From Lyophyllum atratum (Eukaryota > Basidiomycota > Agaricomycetes > Agaricales > Lyophyllaceae), in NCBI GenBank assembly GCA_014905825.1, contig JACGCN010000018.1:806001-870000 (forward strand): a DNA stretch of 64,000 nucleotides. The letters run 5' to 3'. Positions 10,691 through 20,772 of this stretch are shown one piece after another. Both the position numbers and the translations under genes were made by a program. Every line of letters starts with the position of its first letter. The stretch's first letter is position 1. Under the pieces are notes generated by a model. It worked only from the letters and a program-made list of their open reading frames with translations. It did not search any database and was not told where the DNA came from.

Positions 10691-11577
10691 TGGGGACGGG
10701 CGTCGCGCCTAGGAATAGGCGCTACGGCACGTTGTTGACGCGCCGTGTCCGTCTGATGAACTTTGATGGGCCTTGAAAAAGGTCCATCTTCCCGAGAAGG
10801 TGAGGATGATGACATCCTCTTCCGTTCGTTCTTGAGCTGAGCTGCTATCAGATCAGCTCGCGAACGTTCGCGGGCGGCTTGGAGTCGTGCCTCCTCAGCT
10901 CTGTCCAAGAGCTGAGTCACGACAAGGGCAGCCGAATCGTACTCGACGAAGCCGAGGAATTCGGTATCAATCCCTTCCGCCACTAGTCGTCGACGAACGT
11001 CATCGACGACGCTCGTCCAAGCCTGGTCTCGAGGCGGAGTCGCCTCTGGTTGTCGTTCGGGGCGCTTTCCCTTCTTGCGCTCCGACTGGTGCTCTGTATT
11101 CGAGGAATACCCCCGATGAGCAGGTGGCGGGGTCGGTAGCCGAGGACGCCGAGCGCCATCGTCAACCTCCATCATGACGGGGTCTTGTGGCCTCGTCGCG
11201 TAAAGAAACTGTTGGGGGGTCGTAGAATACGATCCCCAGGTGGTGTTAGAAGTACCAGGGTTTGCAAAACCCTGGGTTGGCTGGTAGTGGTAGCCATATT
11301 GTGACGACCCCGGAGGGGCCATCGGTGCCGGATACGGATACGAACCCATCGGGTTCGGTATCGGCTGCTGTTGCTGCTGCTGTGGGTAAAACCCTTGGGC
11401 CACTTGATGGTCCAGGGTCCCGAATTGCATCGGCCCGCGAACTTGGGCAGGACGGTTCGGGGACGCGTTACTCGCGCCTCCTCCCCCTCCTTGACCCTGT
11501 CCCGGGGTCAGATCCTGAATCGGGCGGCCGAAGCCGCCCTGCGCGTTTGCTGGGTTGTCGGGGTCGTTGGCGTCCAT
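10672..11577 (-). CDS. Third ORF of the chromovirus, in the env position
   Basis: This is an open frame of 301 residues downstream of pol; the ATG at 11577 is the first in frame. The N-terminal half is rich in Pro, Gln, Gly and Ser (including a run of six Gln). The C-terminal half holds a predicted helical segment (VVTQLLDRAEEARLQAARER) and a basic Ser-rich tail. There is no signal peptide or membrane segment, so it is not an envelope protein. Just before the ATG lie a T-rich tract and CAACAG, a good 3' splice site, which would allow expression from a spliced transcript. The last few codons appear to be read out of the adjoining F-box remnant, so the natural C-terminus may be lost. Function unknown. 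Confidence 0.5.
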   Translation of the reverse strand: MDANDPDNPANAQGGFGRPIQDLTPGQGQGGGGGASNASPNRPAQVRGPMQFGTLDHQVAQGFYPQQQQQQPIPNPMGSYPYPAPMAPPGSSQYGYHYQPTQGFANPGTSNTTWGSYSTTPQQFLYATRPQDPVMMEVDDGARRPRLPTPPPAHRGYSSNTEHQSERKKGKRPERQPEATPPRDQAWTSVVDDVRRRLVAEGIDTEFLGFVEYDSAALVVTQLLDRAEEARLQAARERSRADLIAAQLKNERKRMSSSSPSREDGPFSRPIKVHQTDTARQQRAVAPIPRRDARPQSPRQP

Positions 11578-11700
11578 GTGGTTGCTGTTGATGAAGAGAA
11601 AAAAAAAGTTGTGACAGTGATATGTCACCGCAACATTCCCTCATTGGAACTCAGCCATCTCGATCTGATGGCCACGATCACGTGCTCACGACGCGTTCGT

Positions 11701-14700
11701 TCAGACGCGTCTCGCCAACTGCCTAGGGCGCTTAACGCCCTGCAACTCCAGATAACGGTCCAGGGCCGCAAGGTCCTGGCAGGTCTTATACGGCTCCCAA
11801 GTCGTATCACCGAGGCTCCAACGAACCTCAAATTCCAGGTCGTTATCGACCCAGCGATGTCCCATAATATCTTCGACGAACCACTCCTGGTCGTCTTCGA
11901 CCCCAAAATCGTAAGGTTCTGGGCGCGATCGATTGGGAAACATCAAATCGCTCGACGCGTGATAGGGTCGTAGCAGCGATACATGGAATTTAGGGTGGAT
12001 GCGACGCTGTGCAAGCGCCGCGGGTAGTTCCAAGATATAGTTCGAGACCTCAGGGAAGGCCTCGAGTACCTTGTAGGGACCAATAAATTTCGGACACAAT
12101 TTGCGTGCCCGTCCTTTGGGTAGATTCAGGTTCTTGGTGGATAAGTACACCAAACTTCCAACTTCGATAGTTGGTTCCGGACTACGACGTGCATTCGCCG
12201 TTCGTGTCTGAAAGACACGAGTTTCAATAACCGCATCATGGGTGTTGGCTAAGTTCGTCAATGCTTGCTCTGCGTACTGTTTAATACCTCTCGGGACGAC
12301 ATCGTCGTTCCGAATCTCCTTAATCATTGACGGCATAAACCCGCCATTAAGTTCGAAGGGGGCGTATTTCGTCGTCCCCGATACGCTAGCGTTTATGGCG
12401 AATTCCGTCATGGGCACGCGGTCGACCCAATCCTTTTGATCGTGTCGAACGATCGTCCGAAATATTTGGCCAATGCTACGATTGGCCCGTTCGGTTTGTC
12501 CATCCGTTTGAGGATGGAAGGAAGTCGACATCAAGAGCTTAGCTCCTAACATCTTATGGAGTGATTTCCACCATCGCGACGTGAACTTAGATTCCCTGTC
12601 CGAAACAATGGAGCTCGGGAGGCCGTGTAGCCTCACCATTTCCTTCAGGTACACCCAGGACAACTCTTTAGCTGTCATAGTGGTGTGGACCGGTATCAGA
12701 TGAACCATGCTCGTCATCCTACAGATGACGACCCAAAGGTAATTGTAACCTTTAGACTCTGGGAACGGGCCTATGAAGTCCATTCCAATTGAGTCCCATG
12801 GCTTAAGAGCAATGGGCAGCGGGTGATTTTTACCCGCTGGCTTTTGATTCGAGACTTTGGCGCGTTGACACGCTTCACAAGTCTTGCAAAAGGCCTTCAC
12901 GGTCTTAGGTATGTCGGGCCACCAGTACCATCGTCGAACATATTCGGCGGTGCGCTCTTCGCCAAAATGGCCAAGAGTCTGGTGGGCCTGCTCCACTATC
13001 GATGTGAGGAGTTCAGGACTCCGTGGGATACACATTACCCGACCGCCAGCTAAGTTGGTGGTCCAGATAATCTCCTTTTTGACGGTGAAGCTTTTATAAG
13101 CCTCTGGGTCTTCCAGGATGAGCGATAAAAGCTTATCAGAAGGGTAACCCTTCTTCACTTTATCGATAAAGGCCGCATCAGTACGGTCTTTCGGTGGAGC
13201 CACTACGGTTCGTCCGAATAGTATGTCACCTAAGGTGACATGGTTATCTGTATCTTCTGCTGCCGACGCATCGGTAGCAGTGTGGTTATCACCCATGGCA
13301 TCAGCTTCGTTCATAAGCTGAGCTTCCAGGTCACGTTCTTCTCGGCGTTCTTGGAGACGTTGATTAGCTTGAAGTCGAGTTTCGCGCATTGCGCGTATTT
13401 CAACGACCTTTTCTACAGCCTCTTGGTACCGAGGCTGAGGGAGGTCTTCGCCTTCTGGATCAATACGAATATCCGCATTGACATACTGATGGGCGTCATG
13501 GACGTCCTTAGCTGTGTCGCTCTCGAAATATCGAAACAAGCAGTCAGCGACTTTATTGTATTCGCCTTTAACGTAGGTTATATCGAAATCAAATTTCGAT
13601 AGATAATCTATCCATCGCCTTTGGCGCGGAGTGAGACTAAGTTGAGTTTTGAAAAACTCAAGGGCCTTATGGTCCGTAATTACGTGGATTTTATAACCCA
13701 CGAGCTTGTCTTCCCACTTTAAGAGGGCTTCCAAGATCGCTAAGGTCTCGAGTTCATGCACAGCATAGTTTTGTTGTGCACTCGTGAACTTCTTGGACAT
13801 GAACCCGGCAGGACGACACTGCGCCCATGTAGGTCCTTGTCCGTACATTGCACCGACACCAGACGTCGAAGCATCACAGATAACCCAAATGGGTTCTCCA
13901 GTTTTCGGCTCAACGGGTCGAATTACTGGAGTAGTAACGCAGATGCGTTTGATCATCTCAAAGCATCATTGATGAATGGGGCGCCAGTAGAAAGGCGTCC
14001 CGTTTTGAGTCATAGACATTAACGGCCCTGTATAGGCCGTAATATCCGGGAGGAAAGCACCGATATAATTGACCAGTCCAACGAAGCGCTGGACGTCATT
14101 ATAGCTGCGAGGAGTTCGCCACTCGCGTATACGCGCGAGTTTGTCGGCATCTGGGTGGATACCCTGATCATCGATGATATGGCCAAGGCAATCCACCTTG
14201 TCCGCATACAATTCGCATTTCTTCCACTTCAGGAAAAGCTGGTACTTTCTGAGTCGCTCGAAGACGACTCTAAGGTGTTGCTCGTGCTCCTCGATGGAGT
14301 CCGAGTAAATGAATATATCATCTAAATAGATGTGCATGAAACGTCCAATGGCATCTCGAAATATAGAGGTCATTAACCTCTGGAACGTAGCGGGGGCGTT
14401 ACAGTCCCCGATTTGCATGATGTTACTGACATAAGTGCCAGCTATCGTTGCGAAGGCGGTCTTAGGAACGTCTTCAGTGCGCACGCGCACTTGCTCGTAG
14501 GCATCTGTTAGATCGATTTTTGACCTAATTTTGCCGCGAGCGACATCCTCCCGGATTACCTCTTGGTCAGGTAACGGAGTGACGTCCTTGATCGTATTGT
14601 CGTTGCGTTGACGCGCATCCAGAGGAGTTCGTAATGACCCATCTTTCTTGGGAATACACAACAGAGGTGCGGCCTGCCGAGCAGGTCGCGGTTCCCACCA

Positions 14701-15603
14701 TTTAGACTCGGTATACCTATTTACCTTAGCGTAGAACTCATCGCGAAGCGACTGAGGACACCGAGGTGCGTGATAGGTATATTGCTTCGTGTCATCAATA
14801 AGATTTATCTCATGATTAACGTCGCGCCATGGTGGCAGAACTGGTTTAGTTCCACAGACTATGTCTTCGAACTCATCATACCACTGCTGACGCAGTCGAG
14901 GATAGTCGGCTTCCGTTAGACGGCCCTTTTGGGTTGTCTTTGGTATATCCTTGGTGTTGACAGCTCGAATGGAGGCTGAAGCACCCTTGGATCGCGGGGG
15001 TTCAAACCTCGCTTTCAACTTAACTAAGTTGAAATCACTATCATCAACTACCGGTACCCGGTAGGGTGGAGCTTTAGCTCGTTTCTTGGACGTTCGTCTG
15101 AAGTCCATCGGCTCTGAGACTTCCTCATCGAGAGCCTCACGATACACCGATACTGCAGGTCGTACATTACGACCTTGCCATGCCCGTACGGAACCTATAA
15201 CTTGGTTCCATTCATCCGGCATTCGAGGGTCAAATAACCACTCGTACTGAGGTACTGGATCTGGTCGATCCCACATGAATCGGTCCGATCGATCTACCGG
15301 CGCTTGGAAAGCGTCGTCATCGACCTTGGTGTCCGCAGCCTGAGCTACGTTCGATTCATCGCCTGCTGGAGTTGCTTCAACTCCAACTACTTCAGGATTT
15401 ACATCCGGTACAGCTGCGTTAGCCATACGCTTCGGTTTTTTCGCAGGTTTCGGGGAGGTCTTTGGTACTTCCCCCCCTCTTAGAGTTTCTTGAAACTCTT
15501 CCTCGGATATCATAATGGACGGAAATCCATTGGGGAGGCTATTCGTAGCCTCCACCTTTTCATCCAAGACCTCGATCGACACCTTCGATCGAGCAACCTT
15601 CAC
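11701..15603 (-). CDS. pol: Chromovirus pol: RT, RNase H, integrase, chromodomain; internal stop
   Basis: The frame follows gag directly and, apart from one TGA at 13968-13966, is open for about 1,300 codons. Upstream of the stop: an N-terminal extension, then reverse transcriptase with CIPKKDGSLR, IDLTDAYEQVRV and the catalytic YLDDIFIYSD near 14320. Downstream: RNase H (WVICDAST, HELETLAIL, VITDHKALEFF), the integrase HHCC finger (HQTLGHFG, CKTCEAC), the catalytic triad segments DFIGPF, SDRESKF and HPQTDGQTERAN, and a C-terminal chromodomain (EWFVEDIMGHRW, WEPYKTCQDL). No ATG lies at the start of the frame (15603 is GTG), which fits translation as a gag extension. The internal TGA falls between RT and RNase H, where a Gln or Arg codon would be expected. 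Confidence 0.85.
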
Positions 15604-15621
15604 CGCTGGTGGCGTGGCCAG

Positions 15622-18600
15622 TCATTCTCGACGCTTTTCAAGCGTCCGATGACGACGCAGTCGCCCATCAGTGTCCTCGAGACTCACCCGCAACGCGGGT
15701 GTCGCGACGCCGTTAACAACGACTTCATTTCTGGCAAAGTCCAAAACAATGCCGTTGGTGCGCATGAACGGCGTACCAATAATGACGTCGTAGCGATCGA
15801 AGTTCGCTACATCCATATACACAGTACCCTTGAACCCAGGTAGAGCTACCTGAGCTTCGGTACCAAAGTTAACGGTAGCACGGCTTCCAGTCGTACCCAG
15901 CTGCAAGATAAGGGGGTTATCTAAGGTTTTAACCTTGATACCCGCTACTTGAGTAAATGCAGGAGTAATTCCTGTCGTGGTACTCCCAGAGTCCCACAAC
16001 GTCCAGGCTTGATGTCCTCCGACATCAATATACGTCACGAGGCACTCCTTGTCTGCAGCAGAATGTACGGGGCGCTGAAGCGTACCTTTCTGCAAGACAA
16101 GTTTGTAGCGACCAGCCGGTGGTCGCTGCACCTCCTCAAAAGGTGCCTCCGTCATAGCGTACATTCGTTCGCTATCCGACGAACGAGTATAAAACTCGTT
16201 ATCATATACTTCGACTTCCACAAGGTCGTCGCTACCTTCAGAGGCAGCGTCCGATTCAGGACGTTCAGTGTCCCTTACATCGTCATCGTCATCCTCAGGA
16301 GCACTCATATGTTCCTGCTCGTCATCAGCATCGGCTAAATCATCCAGCGACGCAGTATGCGCCGCTCGTACAAAGACACGGTTGCGTCGGGGTTTGGTAC
16401 ACTCCTTCGAGAAGTGGCCTTTCTCGCCGCAATTGAAACAGCCGTCGTCCTTACCATCCTGTCTAGGTTGGTAGGCAGGCCTGACGTTACCACCAATCCT
16501 GGGACGGGCCCCAAGCTCGTTATTCAACGGAGATGGTTTGAACGGTGCATTCGCTCGACGATTATCGCCTTGCGGTCCTGCTCGTTTCGGCTGGTCCCGA
16601 TAGTGATTAGGTGTAGGATACACCTGCCGTTTCACCCCTGGCCGTAAGTCTCCAGCGCGCATAAATACGCGCTTGATAGCTAGATGATCAGGCTTTCGAT
16701 AAGTCTGATTTCGAACCGGGGATTCCGATGCTCTACGAACATGAGGCTGTCCACGATAGTGCTCAGCCGTCTTCGTAGCGGCTTCGTATGACTTAGAATA
16801 AGCCACAAAGTCATCGAGGGTGTTAACCTCGGGTGACAATCCATCGTTAAAGAGCTGCTCTCGCATAGTTGCGGGCAACCCAAATAGGAATGTGTCAATA
16901 ATCGTGAGCTCGTCCGGGGGACGAGACATATTTTGACTGTGATCCAACAAGGCATCAACGAAGCCTTGTACACCAAGCGAGTTGGTGAATCGAGTTGAAA
17001 AGAAGGCGCTTCTAGCGTCTTGCATAGTGGAAGTGTGGATAAACCGGTCATATAAACCGGTAACGACCAACTCGAAGGTCCACGTCTTGTGGTCCCGATT
17101 GACATGAATAACATGCCGGTTAAACCACTTGCGGGCTTCTCCATCCAAGAATTCGGATAGAATGAGAACCCGCTCTTGGTCGCGATCGGTTCCTCCGAAC
17201 TGGTTGACAGCCAACATCACAACGATGTTGGTTAACCATTCTTCTAGGTCGCCAAATTTAGCAGACCCACTGTAAAGACCAACGGTCTTTCCGTCAGTCC
17301 TTCGGGCTTTAACGCCTTCGGGAATAGACATCCGAACGCCTAAGCGTTCGTAGATTAAAGACTTTAGTCTTTCATGCATACGCTGCCGATGATATTCGGC
17401 AGCTAACTGCACTCCTTCCGCTACGGGCGAATGTCGCTGAGGTAGCGGCATGGAGAACGCGCGTGCATCTACTGGTAGATGCCCTACACCTGGGTACGGA
17501 CGGTTGGCTGCATGGTCACCCGGATCAGCCGTTTGACCACCTTGTGGCGGTACTGATACCATCCGTGGAGGAAGGTAGTCCTCCCGTTCCAATCTGGTAT
17601 CGGCCGGCGGTGAAACCGTCGGCGCTGCAAACTGTACCGCTGGTGGACCTCGGGGTGCAGTGCTGCTGCGAGGTGGCCTTGGGACGAACGGTGTTCGCTC
17701 GTCTAAGTCCTCGGACTTCACGCGCTGCTGCGTAGCAGTAGCTTTAAGACGTGCGAATGTCTTTCTATCGTGAACGACTGGCTCACTAGGTTGAGAGGCT
17801 ACAAAAGTCTCCCTCATAACATCTCGGGGGCGTCCGCCCTCGAAGCGTATTCCCTGGTCATCAGTAGTACTGAATCCCATCTCGTTGATCTGGGAGTCCC
17901 GTATACGCTGACCAGCAATGCGGTCATTCACGGTATCAAACATACCGGTACGGCCTCTAGCATCCGGGATTTGGATGCGAGCTACAGTCGAGGGCGCATT
18001 AAGCGTCCCGTGGTGGGTGGTTGGTGGCTCGAGAGACGAGTCACTCTCCGTCCGATTATCCATAGTCATTCCAACTGGGCGACTCGACGTCGTCCTATGA
18101 AGTTGTTCGCGCTGAGCGGCAGCCCGGCGGGCTGCATACTGCTCACTGGCAACAGACGAGTCACTCTCCATCCGATGATCCATAGTTACTCCAACGGGGC
18201 GACTCGATGTCGTCCGATAAAGTTGTTCGCGCTGAGCGGCAGCCCGGCGGGCTGCATACTGCGCACTGGTTTTACCTGGCGCTTGCTGCTCATTCAACCT
18301 TTCAAAGGCTGCATCCAGCACCCGATCCGGTTGCACGACTGAAGCAGTCGTATCACCTACCATCGGTAAGTGTGGAGGTGGATCCCGAGCCCGGGATCCA
18401 TGTCGTTGCCGATAACTCGGGGGATTAGTATCCCGAGCTTGTTGAGGCCCGGGTGATCTCACTCGGGCGGGTCTGACTGGACTATGTTGAGGGGTAGGGG
18501 TTGCGGAACCCCTTTGCGACTTGCGCTCAAGCCGCCGAAGTAAATACTCCTCGGTTAATTGTTGTATCAACAATTTATATTGCTCACTAGCATTGTATCT

Positions 18601-19086
18601 ATCACCATACATAAGGCGATGTTGTTCATACGAGGCGGAAAGCGTCTCAGCGGCAATAGTCCGCAATCTTTGAGCGCGATGCGCGCTCACTTGCGGTTGC
18701 TGCTGGAAGTAAGCGTCTACGGCTTGGTCCAGAACGATCTGTGCGGCGCGTTCAGCGTCGACGTGATCGTCATCCTCCGAGGTATCTAAGATGTGTTCGG
18801 GTGTCTCAAAGACACCCTCATCCTCGAGCGCTAGGTCGCGCTCGATCGGATTGCGATGGGCCGTGTACTGAGCTGGCAAATTGCCAGTTCCCACGGTCGC
18901 GATACCTTCCGTCGGGTCTGGGTTCCGAGACGGGTGATCTCGGGACTGAGTCGACTGTACAGCCGGCTCATGTCTCGAGGGTCTTCGTCCAGGGGCCACA
19001 TAGGCTCCTGGCACAACGGGCAACGCCCCAGGCGCTGCCGGCTCGTCGTGGTTGGTGTCCAAGTTGTCGGGTTCAGGGTCAGACAT
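15622..19086 (-). CDS. gag: Chromovirus gag with zinc knuckle and aspartic protease
   Basis: The product has 1,154 residues and starts at an ATG 130 bp inside the LTR edge. It has a long, low-complexity, Pro/Gln/Arg-rich N-terminal extension (about residues 1-560). A capsid-like region follows (about 590-770, with DLEEWLTNIVVML and DGEARKWFNR), then a CCHC zinc knuckle near residue 882 (CFNCGEKGHFSKEC), an acidic linker and a retropepsin-like protease (LWDSGSTTTG near 1030, DVIIGTPFM further on). Having the protease at the end of gag rather than in pol is common in fungal Ty3/gypsy elements. Gag is unusually large, mainly through the N-terminal extension, which contains a 120-bp tandem duplication. 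The frame ends in TGA and continues in the same frame into pol. Confidence 0.88.
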   Translation of the reverse strand: MSDPEPDNLDTNHDEPAAPGALPVVPGAYVAPGRRPSRHEPAVQSTQSRDHPSRNPDPTEGIATVGTGNLPAQYTAHRNPIERDLALEDEGVFETPEHILDTSEDDDHVDAERAAQIVLDQAVDAYFQQQPQVSAHRAQRLRTIAAETLSASYEQHRLMYGDRYNASEQYKLLIQQLTEEYLLRRLERKSQRGSATPTPQHSPVRPARVRSPGPQQARDTNPPSYRQRHGSRARDPPPHLPMVGDTTASVVQPDRVLDAAFERLNEQQAPGKTSAQYAARRAAAQREQLYRTTSSRPVGVTMDHRMESDSSVASEQYAARRAAAQREQLHRTTSSRPVGMTMDNRTESDSSLEPPTTHHGTLNAPSTVARIQIPDARGRTGMFDTVNDRIAGQRIRDSQINEMGFSTTDDQGIRFEGGRPRDVMRETFVASQPSEPVVHDRKTFARLKATATQQRVKSEDLDERTPFVPRPPRSSTAPRGPPAVQFAAPTVSPPADTRLEREDYLPPRMVSVPPQGGQTADPGDHAANRPYPGVGHLPVDARAFSMPLPQRHSPVAEGVQLAAEYHRQRMHERLKSLIYERLGVRMSIPEGVKARRTDGKTVGLYSGSAKFGDLEEWLTNIVVMLAVNQFGGTDRDQERVLILSEFLDGEARKWFNRHVIHVNRDHKTWTFELVVTGLYDRFIHTSTMQDARSAFFSTRFTNSLGVQGFVDALLDHSQNMSRPPDELTIIDTFLFGLPATMREQLFNDGLSPEVNTLDDFVAYSKSYEAATKTAEHYRGQPHVRRASESPVRNQTYRKPDHLAIKRVFMRAGDLRPGVKRQVYPTPNHYRDQPKRAGPQGDNRRANAPFKPSPLNNELGARPRIGGNVRPAYQPRQDGKDDGCFNCGEKGHFSKECTKPRRNRVFVRAAHTASLDDLADADDEQEHMSAPEDDDDDVRDTERPESDAASEGSDDLVEVEVYDNEFYTRSSDSERMYAMTEAPFEEVQRPPAGRYKLVLQKGTLQRPVHSAADKECLVTYIDVGGHQAWTLWDSGSTTTGITPAFTQVAGIKVKTLDNPLILQLGTTGSRATVNFGTEAQVALPGFKGTVYMDVANFDRYDVIIGTPFMRTNGIVLDFARNEVVVNGVATPALRVSLEDTDGRLRRHRTLEKRRE
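18037..18276. repeat. 120-bp tandem duplication inside gag
   Basis: Two copies with a period of exactly 120 bp (near 18037 and 18157) differ at a handful of bases. On the minus strand each encodes a 40-residue unit containing QYAARRAAAQREQL and TTSSRPVG. The phase keeps the gag frame open. Confidence 0.85.
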
Positions 19087-19215
19087 GTTCTTGATCGAAG
19101 TCGTCCGGATTGGGTTAAGGGTGCCGGAAGAGTGTCGAAGGGGTTAAGATAAGATATGAGCGCCAGATAATAGAATAAGTGGATAGTTAAGCACTTTTGG
19201 GTAGCTTAAAAAAAA

Positions 19216-19618
19216 TGTAGCGCGGGCGCTACAGAGGGATGCCTTGCGTTGCGTGGTAAGCTTGACCAATGGGTACTATTGCTATACACGAGTTTACAAG
19301 GGCTTGTTTACATCTATTGTACACAACCGTTTATATAGGCAGCGCCGAAGGCGTTGCCAAACATGGTATTGCCAAACTAGGGGCCGTCGCTCCGCGCCGA
19401 CTCAGACCTTGCTCAGTTCAGTCATACACTGTCATACACTGTGGTCATGCATAGTGTTACCATTGGGCGGCAATTGGGCCAGTTTTACCTGCTGCCCTTC
19501 CCTTTCCTATCCTTCTTCTCTTGTTAAGTCAGAATGCATAGCTAATGCATCATTTAAGTATATCGGAAAGTGTTTGCATAATGGACCATGGTAGATTGTA
19601 TATCTAAAAATAACTACA
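19216..19618 (-). repeat. Candidate 5' LTR (403 bp)
   Basis: In element orientation the segment starts TGTAGTTA at 19618 and ends GCGCTACA at 19216, giving the usual TG...CA ends with a 5-bp inverted repeat (TGTAG/CTACA). It lies 130 bp before the gag ATG and carries a TATA box. A second copy, which would prove it, is not in the window, so the ends are inferred. Confidence 0.5.
19331..19337 (-). promoter_or_regulatory. TATA box of the retroelement LTR
   Basis: The minus strand reads GCCTATATAAACGG, placed about 250 bp before the gag start and inside the candidate LTR, as expected for the U3/R boundary. Confidence 0.5.
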
Positions 19619-19623
19619 TCACC

Positions 19624-19920
19624 TACACTCGCCTGCCCTGTGCTCGGCTGCCTTATGCTCGCCACGCCTGCCCCCCCCCCTGCGCTCGGCTGCCCTACGC
19701 TCACCACACCTGCCCCCCCGCGCTCGGCTGCCCTACGCTCGCCACACCCGCCCCCCCCTGCGCTCGGCTGCCCTACGCCCGCCCCCCCTGCTGCGCTCGC
19801 CCGCCCTACGCTCGCTGCGCACCCCCCCCCCCCCCCCCTACGCTCAGCGCACACGCCCCCCCCTGCTCAGCTGCCCTGCGCTCGCTCACCGCCCCCCCCC
19901 ACCCCCCCCCCCCCCTGCGC
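19624..19920. repeat. C-rich degenerate minisatellite
   Basis: Irregular copies of a unit of roughly 35-40 bp (GCTCGGCTGCCCTACGCTC plus a C-run) are separated by C-runs of 6 to 17. The longest run is 17 C at 19822-19838, and another of 14 C lies at 19902-19915. The minus strand is therefore strongly G-rich with many G-runs, able in principle to form G-quadruplexes. Reading frames through it are composition artefacts. Confidence 0.85.
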
Positions 19921-20137
19921 TTGCACATACCCTCATCTACCGTTTCCATGGCATGTCCTTCCCCTCAGTTCTCTGGCAGCTATCTGCCCCAGTGCATCTC
20001 CCACTTGTCCATACACCCTGCACCATATGTAGTTCCTGAACCCAAGAATGCCTGCACAGGCAAGTATCTCAGAGGCCAGGACCTGAGCTAGTCCATGAGG
20101 GGCAGTGGATGAGGCTGGATTGATGCCGATCAGCTGT

Positions 20138-20179
20138 GATATGGGTGCGACAGCAAAAGATATGGGTGCGACAGCAAAA
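20138..20179. repeat. Two-copy 21-bp tandem repeat
   Basis: The unit GATATGGGTGCGACAGCAAAA occurs twice head to tail without mismatch. It lies outside recognised genes. The surrounding 19925-20772 holds no gene I can support. Confidence 0.8.
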
Positions 20180-20772
20180 GCTGGGCTGGCAGCATGGTGA
20201 GGTCGTTGAGAGAGGCACTCGTGGTGGAAGTGTTCGTGTGCAGGGCAGTCTGTTGTCAGCTTGGGGCCATGGTAGCTGGAACGACGAGAACCGTTGAGCA
20301 AGGCCGTTTTGGAAGTTGCCAGAACAATTCCTACGCTTCCCAGCGTTCAGGACGACAACCATAGAGACTTTCTGTCGTGATTGATGCACTCCGACACAAT
20401 ATAGACATAGAAAACATTGCAAATCATATGTTAAAAATCATGGCGCTGCCACCACCATAGCCACCACCTTACAATTCAGCGAGTGACGAGTTAAGGTTTG
20501 GAAAGGAGATGACAGACAAGAGCAATTAAGCCAAACATGAACAATGAGGAGAAATGGGTGTGGGAGACCTTGTGAGCAAGGTGACATTACGGTCAGCGCT
20601 ATAGGCGTTGACCGTGCCCGTTACAGTTACACTACATAATACAAAAACACGAGTCTTACAGAAATCGATGAAGGGATACACATCGAGGACAAACCCAAGA
20701 AGAAAGGCACATGTTAACATTACAACAGAGTGGACAAATCGAAAGAATGGAAGGACAAGCGAGAGGGTGTCG

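Larger units (their letters stand above)
10685..19618 (-). mobile_element. Ty3/gypsy chromovirus (LTR retrotransposon), 3' end missing
   Basis: Running on the minus strand are a 5' LTR candidate (19618-19216), gag with zinc knuckle and protease (19086-15622), pol with RT, RNase H, integrase and chromodomain (15621-11701), and a third reading frame (11577-10672). The order protease-RT-RNase H-integrase-chromodomain places it in the chromovirus branch of Metaviridae. No 3' LTR matching the 5' one is found; instead the element meets the broken F-box gene near 10680-10700. I see no obvious tRNA primer-binding site after the LTR. With one LTR and two in-frame UGA codons the copy is probably not autonomous now. 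The exact 3' limit is uncertain. Confidence 0.85.

Noticed and set aside
10672..11577. Retroviral-type envelope gene
   Set aside because: The position fits env, but there is no signal peptide, membrane segment or Cys-rich ectodomain.
19235..19620. A plus-strand gene in the LTR region
   Set aside because: The short frames there are better explained as LTR sequence; the TATA box and ends are oriented for the minus-strand element.
19594..20091. Pro/Ala/Cys-rich open frames on both strands
   Set aside because: They lie within the C-rich minisatellite and reflect its composition.
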